Positions 1 through 9,213 of a stretch of 64,000 nt of DNA are shown here, in pieces (positions within the stretch are counted from its first letter, which is position 1; every line of letters begins with the position of its first letter). Under the pieces are notes generated by a model. The model did not search any database. It saw only the letters and a list, made by a program, of their open reading frames with translations, and was not told the origin of the DNA. The translations under genes were made by a program, and so were the position numbers. Origin of the DNA: Rs1 sp029027825 (GTDB taxonomy: Bacteria; Pseudomonadota; Gammaproteobacteria; Pseudomonadales; Balneatricaceae); contig CP093399.1 in assembly GCA_029027825.1 (NCBI GenBank), positions 2,356,001 to 2,420,000 of the forward strand, written 5' to 3'.

Positions 1-60
1 ATATATGAACATATACTGATCTTATTATTAACAATTAATGAATATTTGTTATCATGCTAG

Positions 61-222
61 GAGTCTGTCGAGACTTAACCGATCGTAGCGAGAAAAATTA
101 GATTTTAGGCAGATTCTTTGCTCTTTTGTGGCGAATAGCGTGCTATTTAACGAGAAAGAACAGCACATGTGGCCAAATTCTGTTTTTTCACAGTAGATTA
201 CTGCGTTAAGTCTGACAGGTTA
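61..222. mobile_element. MITE-like element with imperfect inverted ends
   Basis: A 162-bp stretch has imperfect terminal inverted repeats of about 18 bp. The left end reads GAGTCTGTCGAGACTTAAC and the right end, read in reverse, TAACCTGTCAGACTTAAC. The 4-bp word CTAG stands directly outside both ends (57-60 and 223-226), as expected for a target duplication; IS5-type elements make YTAR duplications. It has no coding capacity. No second copy was found in the window, so the call rests on the ends and the duplication only. The rest of positions 1-286 shows nothing else recognisable. Confidence 0.45.
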
Positions 223-286
223 CTAGATACGGATCTCTATGTAACCGTGATAAATAAAACATAAATTAATTTAAGGATAGCTAGAT

Positions 287-1324
287 ATGAAGGCAAAATC
301 ATACGGATTTGCTGTAGCAGCACTCAGCGTTGCTATATTAAGTGGTTGCGCAAATAATGCTCAACAGGGCAGTACGCACAACTCTCTTGATGCCGATACT
401 GATCGTATTGCTCAGCTGGAAGCTGAACTCAATAGACTAAAGCATTCTGGATCTCAAGGACTAACTCCTCCCAACCCTAAAGCTGGTGAATGTTATGCTC
501 GAGTATTAACTCCCGCGACATTTGAAACGAGAAGTCACACCATTGAAACAGTTGCACCTTCACAACGTATTGAAACCACTAAAGCTAAATATGTCAATGC
601 CACTCAAAGAGTGATCGCCACTGAGGCGAGTACGCGCTTACAAATTATTCCGGCAACCTTCAAAACTGTCACTGAAACTATTGTTGTGCAAGAGGCCTCT
701 ACCAGACTCGTTAAGACTGCGGCTACTTTCAGAACTGTTTCGGAAAAAATATTGGTCTCCCCAGCGCGAACACAATGGAAGAAAGGCAAAGGCCCAATTC
801 AAAAAATTGATACTATTACCGGCGAAATCATGTGCTTAGTTGAAGTTCCTGCCGTGTATAAGACTATAACTAAACGTATCATTGAGCAGCCGGCCAGTGT
901 CCGTTCTATTGAAGTACCTGCCCGAACAAAAACCATTAGCCGTCGGGTGGTCGATCAACCTGCAACAACTCGCTCTATTACTGTCGCTGCTACCTACAAA
1001 AATGTGCATATTCACAAGTTAGTACAAGCCGCTTCGCAGCATACTATTGATATTCCAGGACGAAGCAAGACCATTTCTAAGCGGATTAAAATATTAGACT
1101 CTCAATTAGAGTGGCGTTCAATTCTCTGTGAAACTAACACTAATGGAGATGTGGTAAGACGTTTACAGCGAGCGCTGCGAGCTAACAATTATAATCCAGG
1201 CCCTATCGATGGCATCTTAGGTCGGGAAACTTTGGCAGCCGTTAACAGCTATCAAAAAGCCAACGATCTAGCCTCTGGACAACTAACTATTGCCACCTTA
1301 CGCAAACTAGGCGTCTCCCAGTAG
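287..1324 (+). CDS. Lipoprotein with C-terminal peptidoglycan-binding domain
   Basis: Predicted envelope lipoprotein of 345 residues. The N terminus has a short basic stretch, a hydrophobic core and a lipobox (LSGC, cysteine near residue 21), so it should be lipidated and carried to a membrane. A short coiled-coil-like segment (RIAQLEAELNRLKH) follows near residues 40-53. The middle (about 70-270) is built from repeated units of about 22 residues containing patterns such as PARTKTISRRVVDQPATTRSI, a beta-rich repeat. The last 60 residues match a PG_binding_1 domain (GDVVRRLQRALRANNYNPG then PIDGILGRETLAAV). It probably links the outer membrane to peptidoglycan. It stands alone on the plus strand with its own terminator. 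The exact role of the repeat region is unknown. Confidence 0.8.
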   Translation: MKAKSYGFAVAALSVAILSGCANNAQQGSTHNSLDADTDRIAQLEAELNRLKHSGSQGLTPPNPKAGECYARVLTPATFETRSHTIETVAPSQRIETTKAKYVNATQRVIATEASTRLQIIPATFKTVTETIVVQEASTRLVKTAATFRTVSEKILVSPARTQWKKGKGPIQKIDTITGEIMCLVEVPAVYKTITKRIIEQPASVRSIEVPARTKTISRRVVDQPATTRSITVAATYKNVHIHKLVQAASQHTIDIPGRSKTISKRIKILDSQLEWRSILCETNTNGDVVRRLQRALRANNYNPGPIDGILGRETLAAVNSYQKANDLASGQLTIATLRKLGVSQ

Positions 1325-1352
1325 ATAAGGGGCTTAGTGCAGTGATTTTAAG

Positions 1353-1378
1353 ACCCCACTTAAGCTTTTAAGTGGGGT
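1353..1378 (+). terminator. Rho-independent terminator
   Basis: An 11-bp perfect stem (ACCCCACTTAA pairing with TTAAGTGGGGT) around a 4-nt GCTT loop is followed by a short T run. It lies 28 bases after the stop codon of the lipoprotein gene. Confidence 0.85.
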
Positions 1379-1507
1379 TTCCAATTAACGGAAATAGCCG
1401 ACAGTCCAGTAACTCTATTTTTAAGCTTAAAAGTAAATGTTAGCTAGTCTATTAAAGAAATTAACTCAGCTGATATCCAGAGCTCTTAGTTTTTTAAAAT
1501 ATGAGCC

Positions 1508-2272
1508 CTACTTTCTTCTCTGTCTAACCGCTTCATAGAGACAAACCCCTGCCGCTACAGAGACGTTTAAACTACTCACTTCTCCCGCCATCGGAATTTT
1601 AAGTAAGAAATCGCAGTTTTCCTGGGTCAATCGACGCATACCTTTACCTTCAGCACCCATCACTAGTGCCAGCGGCCCAACCAAATTGGACTGATAGACA
1701 TCTTGCTCTGCATCACCCGAGGTCCCCGCTATCCATATCCCTCTGTGCTGTAGTTTTTGCAGCGTTCGTGCAAGATTGGTTACTTGTACATAGGGCATTA
1801 CATCCACAGCACCACAAGCTACTTTAGCAACCGTGGGATTAAGCGGCGCTGAATTATTTTTGGGTGCAATAACCGCATGCACGCCCGCGGCGTCCGCACT
1901 TCGAATACACGCACCTAAATTATGCGGGTCAGTTACTCCATCTAGCACCAACAAAAAAGGCGCTTCACTTTCAGTCGCCGAATCGGTACTGGCCAAACTA
2001 TCTAATAACTTGTCTAAAAATACTTCATCTTTAGCTTTAATCGGATCGCAGACAATAGCGACACCTTGATGAGCTGCTCGATTGGTTAGCTCATCTAATA
2101 CTTTGCGATTACATTTTTCAATTGGCAATTTCAGCTGTTGCGCTGTTTCGATGACTTGAGCAATACGCTGATCTTTTCGATCGGCGATAATGAGTAGCTT
2201 TTTTACCCGAGTTGGATCAAATTTCAGGGTTGTTTTCACCGCGTGAAAACCAAATAACACATCAGGATTCAA
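1508..2272 (-). CDS. rlmB: 23S rRNA (guanosine(2251)-2'-O)-methyltransferase RlmB
   Basis: SpoU (SPOUT) family methyltransferase that 2'-O-methylates G2251 in the peptidyl-transferase P loop of 23S rRNA using S-adenosylmethionine. The 254-residue length is normal. An N-terminal substrate-binding domain (about 1-80) precedes the knotted catalytic domain. All three SpoU motifs are visible: NLGACIRSA (118-126), MGAEGKGM (205-212) and IPMAGEVSSLNVSVAAG (226-242). The start overlaps the end of hemH by 11 bases, so translation is probably coupled. In many gammaproteobacteria rlmB follows rnr; here it follows hemH. Confidence 0.92.
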   Translation of the reverse strand: MNPDVLFGFHAVKTTLKFDPTRVKKLLIIADRKDQRIAQVIETAQQLKLPIEKCNRKVLDELTNRAAHQGVAIVCDPIKAKDEVFLDKLLDSLASTDSATESEAPFLLVLDGVTDPHNLGACIRSADAAGVHAVIAPKNNSAPLNPTVAKVACGAVDVMPYVQVTNLARTLQKLQHRGIWIAGTSGDAEQDVYQSNLVGPLALVMGAEGKGMRRLTQENCDFLLKIPMAGEVSSLNVSVAAGVCLYEAVRQRRK

Positions 2273-3293
2273 TTTTTTCTCCTAGCCAATCAGCGGCTTG
2301 TTGCTGCAAAATATCTGCAAGACATTCGATAAATAATGGCTGATCATTGAGCGCCGGTATATACCGATACTCTAATCCACCCTTGTCAATAAACAGCTTT
2401 TTGTTAGTTTCAGCTATTTCTTCTAAAGTTTCTAAACAATCCGCAGAAAATGCCGGACAAATAACGTCAATCGATTGCAGGCCATTTCCAGCCAATTCCT
2501 CTAAAGTAATATCAGTGTAGGGTTGCACCCATTTAGTAGGCCCAAATCGCGACTGAAAAGTGCTGATAATACTTGGTAACTGCTCAGCAAAACGACCTCT
2601 GTGCAACTCTTTGATGACCGCTGCTGTCGTCTCTAGACACTGTTCAGCATAGGGATCCCCTAAATCTACATATTGCTGGGGAATACCGTGATAGGAAAAC
2701 ATCAGTTTTGACGCTGGTGGGTTGTTTTCCCAAAAACTTTCGATGCTTTGGCTGAGCGCTTGAATAAATTTTGGATGACTGTAATAACATTTTAAGATAC
2801 GTATATCTAATACATTCCTACTGGCTTTTTGAAAATCAGCGATCCGGTCGTAAACGGGAGCGGTTGATGTAGCTGAGTACTGAGGGAACAACGGCATAAC
2901 AAAGATTTTTGTATAGCCGCTGCCCTGTAACTCTTTCAGCCGCGCTGTCAATCCTGGCTCTCCGTAGGTCATTGCTGCAAAGACGGTCGGTGGTTTTACA
3001 TATTTTTCTGCGAGCACGCTCTGTAAATGACTCACTTGGCTATGTAATATACTACGCATCGGCGAGTCTTGGCGCCAAATTTGTTGATACAGTTTGAGTA
3101 CTTTTTTTGGCCGAGTGTTGAGTATAATCAGTCTTAGTATGGCTAACCATAACCAGCGCCTGGGGCCGCGGCCTTCTATGACTCTGTGGTCCGCAAGAAA
3201 CTCCGCTAAAAAGGCTTTCACTGATTGTATATCTGCCTGCTTAGGAGTACCTAAATTAACCAGCACCACGGCGATTTTTTCACTTTGAGACAT
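2262..3293 (-). CDS. hemH: Ferrochelatase
   Basis: Inserts ferrous iron into protoporphyrin IX, the last step of protoheme synthesis, at the inner face of the cytoplasmic membrane. The protein of about 343 residues has the family N terminus (VVLVNLGTPKQADIQSV) and the signature segment with the catalytic histidine near residue 200 (MFSYHGIPQQYVDLGDPY). A conserved C-terminal acidic/Cys region (CPAFSADCLETLEEI) is also present. I choose the ATG at 3293 over the in-frame TTG one codon upstream. The 3' end overlaps rlmB by 11 bases. adk lies upstream but is separated from hemH by a terminator hairpin. Confidence 0.93.
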   Translation of the reverse strand: MSQSEKIAVVLVNLGTPKQADIQSVKAFLAEFLADHRVIEGRGPRRWLWLAILRLIILNTRPKKVLKLYQQIWRQDSPMRSILHSQVSHLQSVLAEKYVKPPTVFAAMTYGEPGLTARLKELQGSGYTKIFVMPLFPQYSATSTAPVYDRIADFQKASRNVLDIRILKCYYSHPKFIQALSQSIESFWENNPPASKLMFSYHGIPQQYVDLGDPYAEQCLETTAAVIKELHRGRFAEQLPSIISTFQSRFGPTKWVQPYTDITLEELAGNGLQSIDVICPAFSADCLETLEEIAETNKKLFIDKGGLEYRYIPALNDQPLFIECLADILQQQAADWLGEKIES

Positions 3294-3334
3294 CAATATT
3301 GTCCATTTATCTGACTATTACCTTATATTAGAAG

Positions 3335-3360
3335 CAAAAAAAAGCCGCTCTAGGCGGCTT
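3335..3360 (-). terminator. Rho-independent terminator after adk
   Basis: Read on the minus strand, a 7-bp stem (AAGCCGC pairing with GCGGCTT) and a 5-nt loop are followed by a run of T. It lies 21 bases beyond the TAA that ends the full-length adk frame. This supports that TAA, not the internal TGA, as the ancestral gene end. Confidence 0.7.
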
Positions 3361-3380
3361 GATCGGTACTATTATAGTCT

Positions 3381-4040
3381 TTATTGAGCGGACAGACCAT
3401 TAAATACTTTATCTTTAATATCACTGACCGAACCGACACCTGGGACATAGACATAGCGCGGCGCGCTGGCTGCATCAGTTTCTTTCCAAGTCTGGTAGTA
3501 ATTAATTCATGGGGCAGTTTGATCATGATAAACACTGAGTCGCTTTGCAACCGTCTCTGGTAGGTCATCGTCACGTTGCACTAGTGGCTCGCCACTGGCG
3601 TCATCGATTCCTGCAACTTTAGGTGGGTTGTACAATACATGATAAGTGCGCCCTGAATTTAAGTGCATTCTACGACCACTCATGCGCTTGATAATTTCAT
3701 CATCAGCGACATCAATTTCAACCACCGCGTCAATCACTACACCGGCATCTTTTAAAGCATCAGCTTGGGGGATAGTGCGTGGAAAACCGTCCAGCAAAAA
3801 ACCATTGGCACAATCAGCCTGAGTAATACGATCTTGTACTAGACCAATGATAATCTCATCAGAAATTAACTGCCCAGCATCCATTACCTTTTTGGCTACG
3901 ATACCAAGCGGTGTTGCCGCTTTAACAGCAGCGCGCAGCATATCTCCGGTCGAAATTTGCGGAATGCTATACTTTTCAGTGATAAATTGAGCTTGTGTTC
4001 CTTTACCTGCACCTGGAGCGCCTAGTAAGATTATTCGCAT
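3381..4040 (-). pseudogene. adk: Adenylate kinase with an in-frame TGA at codon 178
   Basis: Adenylate kinase interconverts ATP + AMP and 2 ADP and is normally essential. Codons 1-177 are intact: P-loop GAPGAGKGTQ (residues 7-16), AMP-binding TGDMLRAAV, lid region with GRRMHLNSGRTYHVLYNPP, and RDDDLPETVAKRL. After YHDQTAP the expected leucine codon is TGA (3507-3509). The same frame then continues without any indel for 41 more codons (INYYQTWKETDAASAPRYVY..., ending SDIKDKVFNGLSAQ) to TAA at 3381. The total of 219 codons is close to the usual 214-218. One change (TTA to TGA) explains it. Either the C-terminal helix region is lost, the stop is read through, or the base is a sequencing error. 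No other gene here has an internal TGA, so general recoding is unlikely. Confidence 0.85.
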
Positions 4041-4324
4041 TGAGGATCAATTCCTATCTAATATAAAAAATCGGGTCTATTTTAGCTCTAATGTATGGCT
4101 ATGGTTTACCAACTAGTATCTATAATGAAGACAGAGGATACTTTATTAACCATTAAATACCATAGGACATAAGTAGCAATTTTTTGCCTAACAGCTGTTT
4201 AGAGAGCAACCATTAGTCGTTTTCATTAAGGCTTAATATATAGTTTAAAAATTATTAAGGCAGCCGAGAATAATCTAAAGCGCTTTCGGACTCAACCTTT
4301 ATTAACACTTAAGCTGAGGATAAA

Positions 4325-5146
4325 TCACAAGCCACGTTTTTTTGCCGCATCCCAATATGCGTCGAGTTCGCTTAAAGAGAAGTCATCCCAGTGACGCGCA
4401 GCTTTTAGCACTTGTTCTTCCACATAGTTGAACCTTCGAGTGAATTTTTGATTAGTGCCGCGCAACGCCTCCTCAGCATTAACTCCTAGGTGCCTGGCTA
4501 AATTGACTTGGGCAAATAGAACATCGCCCATTTCATCTTTAATATTTGAAATATTCTGACTGCTAATCGCCTCTTTTAGCTCGGCGAGCGCCTCTTCAAT
4601 TTTTTCAATCACCGGCGTTATTTGATCCCAATCAAAACCTACCTTAGACGCTCTACGCTGCAATTTATCAGCCCTGATCAAAGCTGGAAGCGCTTTGGGC
4701 ACATCATCTAATACTGAGCTAGACCCTTGCTCTGGCGTTTTCTTCGCCGCTCTTTCCCGCTGTTTAATACTCTCCCAGCTGTCAGAGATTTGCCGCTCGC
4801 TGAGCGTTACTTTAGTTCTAGTATGCAACTGCTGATCGATAAATACGTGCGGGTGTCGACGAATCAGCTTATCAACCAATATATGTACCACATCACTCAA
4901 ATCAAAACTCTGCTGTTCAGCAGCTAATTGACTATAGAAAATTATTTGAAAAAGTAAATCTCCTAACTCTTCCGCTAGATGTGGCCAATCTTTAGATTCA
5001 ATCGCATCAATCACTTCATAGCACTCTTCCAGTGTGTAGGGCACTATGCTCGAAAAATCTTGTTTTATATCCCAAGGGCAACCATATTCAGGTTCTCTTA
5101 AGCGCTGCATTAAATAGATGAGGTCATCTATATTATATTTATCCAT
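4325..5146 (-). CDS. mazG: Nucleoside triphosphate pyrophosphohydrolase MazG
   Basis: Hydrolyses (d)NTPs to NMP and pyrophosphate, a house-cleaning enzyme that also influences ppGpp levels. About 273 residues with two tandem MazG domains. The first carries MQRLREPEYGCPWD, then YTLEECYEVIDAIE and EELGDLLFQIIFYSQ (metal-binding acidic helices). The second carries IEEALAELKEAI and DEMGDVLFAQVNLARHLG. I prefer the ATG at 5146 (MDKYNIDDLIYLMQRL) to the upstream GTG because it fits the family N terminus. It lies downstream of relA in the same direction, as in Pseudomonas. The ~280 bases after its stop contain nothing recognisable. Confidence 0.9.
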   Translation of the reverse strand: MDKYNIDDLIYLMQRLREPEYGCPWDIKQDFSSIVPYTLEECYEVIDAIESKDWPHLAEELGDLLFQIIFYSQLAAEQQSFDLSDVVHILVDKLIRRHPHVFIDQQLHTRTKVTLSERQISDSWESIKQRERAAKKTPEQGSSSVLDDVPKALPALIRADKLQRRASKVGFDWDQITPVIEKIEEALAELKEAISSQNISNIKDEMGDVLFAQVNLARHLGVNAEEALRGTNQKFTRRFNYVEEQVLKAARHWDDFSLSELDAYWDAAKKRGL

Positions 5147-5351
5147 TGACTGATTCACACCACTAAATATTTTTATCTACGAACAGAAATCGACGGCGAA
5201 CGTTTCTTATATATCCCTTAATTTAAGGCGTTTTTTAAGGTACTTCAGCACAAATCACCCACCAGCCCAACGCATAAAAATGTTGGCGATTAAGGGCCAG
5301 TCTGGTTATCCGATCAACACCTTAACCTCAGGCACGAATAAATTCGTGTGC

Positions 5352-7622
5352 TTAGTTTTTACTGTTTCTATTGCGCTGTACATTAATTATATTCGGCACT
5401 TGATTTATTTTATCCATTAACCGCCCTAGACTTTCCAACCTCGACACTTCAATAGTAAAGAAAAACTCTGCCGTGCTATTTTGCCGATCCGTCTTGGTGT
5501 TAGCGGCAATCACATTACAGTGCTCATTGGCAAAGACATTCATCAGATCTCGCAACAGCCCTGAACGATCGTAAGCCAAAACAGCAACATCCACAGGAAA
5601 AGTGCGCTCGTATTTTTCTCCCCACTCTACCGGCACCACCCGCACCCCGTCACTCGCTCTCAGGGAGGACAAATTAGAGCAATCATCACGGTGAATAGAC
5701 ACGCCTCTCCCCTGCGTGATATAACCACTGATTAGATCACCGGGTACAGGTTGGCAGCAAGCGGCAATATTAGTTAATAAATTGCCAACGCCGAGGATAC
5801 TGATTCCTGAACTATCAGCCGATTTATCTTGAGATTTACTACCGTCGATTAACGCTAGAGGCAGTTGATCTTCCACCTCCTTTTCCACTAATTGTGACTG
5901 TGCTGCATTAAGAATTTGTGACAACCTAACGTCACCCGCTCCCAGAGCTGCATACATATCATCAACTTGATGATAATTGATTAGTTTCGCCGCGGTTTTA
6001 AGGTCAATATCATTGGCATTGATCGCCAAGCGGGTAAACTCTCGCTCAATAATATTGCGACCGGCAATTATATTTTTATCTTTGTCTTGTAGTTTAAACC
6101 AGTGCGCTACTTTTGCTCGCGCTTTTGAAGTCGTCACATAACCTAAGTTAGCATTCAGCCAATCTCTACGAGGCCGCTGTTCTGAGCCCTTTAAGATTTC
6201 TACCTGATCCCCGGTCACTAAAGGTTTGTTAAGCGGCACTATGCGTCCGTTCACTTTAGCACCACAGCAGCGATGACCTATTTCGGTGTGTACCCGGTAC
6301 GCAAAATCTATGGCGGTGGCACCGTTTTGCATATCAATGACATGCCCATCTGGGGTAAACAAGTACAAGCGGTCTTGAACCACATCAGAGCGTAAGATTT
6401 CACCGAGACCTTCCGCTGCACCTAAGTCTTCATGCCACTCTAGGACTTGGCGCAACCAGGTGATCTTTTCTTCATATGAATCACTGCCTGCCCCCGTATC
6501 AGTCCCTTTATAGACGTGGTGTGCACACACCCCTAGCTCCGCTTCTTCATGCATCTCAGGGGTACGAATTTGAATCTCTAAAATTTTACCTTCCGGACCA
6601 AACACTGCCGTGTGTAGCGAGCGATAGCCATTGGGTTTAGGTGAGGCGATATAATCATCAAATTCATGGGGAATATTCCGCCAAATACCATGGACCAGGC
6701 CTAAAGCGGCATAGCAATCGCGAACATTGGGCACTAGCACGCGCACCGCACGCATGTCGTAAACTTGAGAGAATTCAATGTTTTTACGCTGCATTTTACG
6801 CCAGATGCTATAAATATGCTTGGCGCGTCCTTTTACATCGGAAACAATATCTTGCTCTAAAAGCTTTTCGTAAACAGTTTTCACCGCCGTATCAATAAAA
6901 TCTTGTCGCTCAAGCCGTTTACCGTCTAGCATATTGGCAATGGTTTTGTAGTCATTAGGCTTTAAATAGCGAAAAGAAAGATCTTCCAGTTCCCATTTTA
7001 TGTGGCCAATACCTAGCCGATGTGCAAGAGGGGCGTATATATCGAACACTTCTCGGGCTACAAGGTAGCGCTTCATACGGTCGGCATTTTTAACGCTGCG
7101 AATAGCACAAGTACGCTCAGCTATTTTTATTAACGCGACTCTAACATCGTCAATCATGGCAACCAGCATTTTTCGCACAGTATCGACTTGCGTCGATTCA
7201 GAGCCTAATACTGTATCGCCAGTACGCGGGTTGATCCGACTGCCGATAGCTGCCATTTGCTGGACACCATCGATACAGTCACTTATTTTTGCGCCAAATT
7301 GCTTTTTTACTTGCGATAGCTGTAGTTTGTTTTCTCTGACGCAGCGGTAGAGTACTGCAGCAATAATAGTGTCTTGATCTTGCTGTAGCTCAGACAATAT
7401 TTGCGCCATTTCCAAGCCTATTAAAAAACAACCACTGCCGGAGTTTTTCCAGTCATCTTCAATGTCTGCTGTGGCGGCATAAACATCCCTTGCCAGCTCA
7501 CAGGCCCGATAAAGTTTGTCGGGGTTCTCTATAGTCACTTTTTCCTCAATCATTGAGATCCAAAGTGTTATATCAACAGTACCGTCTTCGTGTACCGGAT
7601 GATCATCTCTTACCTTAACCAT
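5352..7622 (-). CDS. relA: GTP pyrophosphokinase RelA
   Basis: Ribosome-associated (p)ppGpp synthetase of the stringent response, activated by uncharged tRNA. The order is: degenerate HD hydrolase-like region (about 20-200, lacking the HDxxED motif, which marks RelA rather than SpoT), synthetase domain (about 240-380, with DYIASPKPNGYRSLHT), TGS domain (RLYLFTPDGHVIDMQNGATA), zinc-finger/conserved Cys region (NIAACCQPVPGD) and C-terminal ACT domain. The start at ATG 7622 (MVKVRDDHPVHEDG) matches the family better than the in-frame TTG at 7646. An AGGAG lies about 12 bases upstream. About 756 residues. Genes cysM and mazG flank it in the conserved order. Confidence 0.93.
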   Translation of the reverse strand: MVKVRDDHPVHEDGTVDITLWISMIEEKVTIENPDKLYRACELARDVYAATADIEDDWKNSGSGCFLIGLEMAQILSELQQDQDTIIAAVLYRCVRENKLQLSQVKKQFGAKISDCIDGVQQMAAIGSRINPRTGDTVLGSESTQVDTVRKMLVAMIDDVRVALIKIAERTCAIRSVKNADRMKRYLVAREVFDIYAPLAHRLGIGHIKWELEDLSFRYLKPNDYKTIANMLDGKRLERQDFIDTAVKTVYEKLLEQDIVSDVKGRAKHIYSIWRKMQRKNIEFSQVYDMRAVRVLVPNVRDCYAALGLVHGIWRNIPHEFDDYIASPKPNGYRSLHTAVFGPEGKILEIQIRTPEMHEEAELGVCAHHVYKGTDTGAGSDSYEEKITWLRQVLEWHEDLGAAEGLGEILRSDVVQDRLYLFTPDGHVIDMQNGATAIDFAYRVHTEIGHRCCGAKVNGRIVPLNKPLVTGDQVEILKGSEQRPRRDWLNANLGYVTTSKARAKVAHWFKLQDKDKNIIAGRNIIEREFTRLAINANDIDLKTAAKLINYHQVDDMYAALGAGDVRLSQILNAAQSQLVEKEVEDQLPLALIDGSKSQDKSADSSGISILGVGNLLTNIAACCQPVPGDLISGYITQGRGVSIHRDDCSNLSSLRASDGVRVVPVEWGEKYERTFPVDVAVLAYDRSGLLRDLMNVFANEHCNVIAANTKTDRQNSTAEFFFTIEVSRLESLGRLMDKINQVPNIINVQRNRNSKN

Positions 7623-7745
7623 GGCTAATCGCCACTCCTTGCTCAAATAGCAAAAAAGTTAGAATGAAAAGTTAACTTTTAAAAAAAGCTAATCGAATAT
7701 TATGCTATATTTATATATAAACCTTTGATTTTTAAATAAATATAA

Positions 7746-8648
7746 TTAGTCACTGCTATCAAAAACCCCAGTTGACAGGTATCGGTCTCCTCGATCGCAA
7801 ATAATACAGACGATGACCGCATTTTCCACGCTTTCGGCCACCGTTAAAGCACCCGACACCGCCCCCCCCGATGAAACCCCACAAAATATTCCCTCTTGTG
7901 TGGCCAATTGCTTCATGGTGAATTCTGCATCTACTTGCTGAATATCCAAAATAGTATCAACTTTAGCTTGATCGAAAATCGCTGGCAAATAAGCTTTTGG
8001 CCAGCGGCGAATACCGGGAATAGCAGCGCCATCCGCTGGTTGTAGCCCAACTATTTGAATATCTTTATTTTGTTCTTTTAAATATGTAGAGATTCCCATA
8101 ATGGTGCCAGTGGTACCCATCGAACTAACAAAATGAGAAATTTTTCCGGCGCTTTGACGCCAAATTTCCGGGCCAGTAGTATGGTAGTGGGCAAGGGGAT
8201 TATCAGCATTTGCGAACTGGTCTAACACTATGCCCTCGCCGCGCTCCTGCATTTGTAAGGCTAAATCCCGGGCGTATTCCATGCCTTGTTCAGAACTAAC
8301 TTCGATCAACTGAGCGCCGTATGCGGTCATCGCAGATTTACGTTCACTACTCATGTTAGCAGGCATAATCAATACCATTTTATAACCATAAATAGCGGCG
8401 GCCATCGCCAGCGCAATGCCGGTGTTTCCCGATGTTGCCTCGATGATAGTATCGCCTGGGGCTATCTCGCCGCGCTGTTGCGCTCCCTCTATCATCGACA
8501 TCGCCGGTCTATCTTTAACCGAGCCCGCAGGGTTATTCCCCTCTAACTTACATAAAATAATATTATTGTTCGGCACCGGAATCCTTTGGAGCCTTACTAA
8601 GGGAGTATTGCCGACGTAATCGGCGATAGTGGGAAACTGCTCAACCAT
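7746..8648 (-). CDS. cysM: Cysteine synthase B (O-acetylserine sulfhydrylase)
   Basis: PLP-dependent enzyme that makes cysteine from O-acetylserine and sulfide or thiosulfate. The 300-residue product starts at ATG 8648 (MVEQFPTIADYVGNTPLVRL). An in-frame upstream extension to 8804 is not family-like and overlaps acpS. Visible are NPAGSVKDR with the PLP-binding lysine (near residue 41), the substrate loop EATSGNTGIAL and the phosphate-cradle SSMGTTGTIMG. The motif GIRRWPKAYLP and the length favour CysM over CysK. relA lies downstream, acpS 109 bases upstream. Confidence 0.92.
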   Translation of the reverse strand: MVEQFPTIADYVGNTPLVRLQRIPVPNNNIILCKLEGNNPAGSVKDRPAMSMIEGAQQRGEIAPGDTIIEATSGNTGIALAMAAAIYGYKMVLIMPANMSSERKSAMTAYGAQLIEVSSEQGMEYARDLALQMQERGEGIVLDQFANADNPLAHYHTTGPEIWRQSAGKISHFVSSMGTTGTIMGISTYLKEQNKDIQIVGLQPADGAAIPGIRRWPKAYLPAIFDQAKVDTILDIQQVDAEFTMKQLATQEGIFCGVSSGGAVSGALTVAESVENAVIVCIICDRGDRYLSTGVFDSSD

Positions 8649-8757
8649 AATATTACCTATAGTGTCTGCTGAAGACGCTGCATAACGGCGCTCTTTCAAT
8701 ATTTTATGATAGATAGTAAAGCTCTGTCCGTGTTGAATATCTACCGATTTTCGCTTC

Positions 8758-9132
8758 CTAGCCTTCCAACACAACCATTGCCACAATGTATTCACGCTCA
8801 TCACTGTACGACAAAAAACAACTGGTTACTCCGAGCATTTTCGATCGATCTAATGCTCCACCATTGAGCGTAATCAAAGGTTTACCTAAAGGATCTTTAT
8901 CAATTTCAATATGCTGCCAACTAACCCCGTGACCTATACCTGTGCCTAAGGCTTTAACCACTGCTTCTTTCGCCGCAAAACGCTTCGCCAAAAAACGAGC
9001 AGCTTGGGCGCTTTTCTGAAATTCCAGTAACTCTTTAGCCGTTAGAATACGCGACGCTAACTTACTTGTACGAGCCAGTGCCTTTTCCACACGGGCGACT
9101 TCCAATATATCGGTACCTATACCTTTAATCAT
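8758..9132 (-). CDS. acpS: Holo-[acyl-carrier-protein] synthase
   Basis: Transfers 4'-phosphopantetheine from coenzyme A to acyl carrier protein. 124 residues, a normal length. The magnesium-binding GTDILEVARVE (residues 5-15) and the family motif RFAAKEAVVKALGTGI (about 50-66) are present. In most gammaproteobacteria pdxJ sits between recO and acpS; here recO lies only 81 bases upstream with no room for pdxJ. Confidence 0.92.
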   Translation of the reverse strand: MIKGIGTDILEVARVEKALARTSKLASRILTAKELLEFQKSAQAARFLAKRFAAKEAVVKALGTGIGHGVSWQHIEIDKDPLGKPLITLNGGALDRSKMLGVTSCFLSYSDEREYIVAMVVLEG

Positions 9133-9213
9133 TTATGTTCACCAAGCCTTGTTGCTTAATCTTATGCTGAATCAGACAGCCTTTGAGTCACCCTACGGGC
9201 GAGTGCGACTTGT

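Noticed and set aside
3350..3574. A 74-codon minus-strand frame over the end of adk
   Set aside because: It is an out-of-frame reading of adk's 3' part; the in-frame continuation after TGA matches adenylate kinase exactly.
3381..4040. Genome-wide TGA recoding as the explanation of the adk stop
   Set aside because: Other conserved genes in the window have no internal TGA, and TGA ends other genes normally (for example the DUF4160 gene and the membrane protein at 59816).
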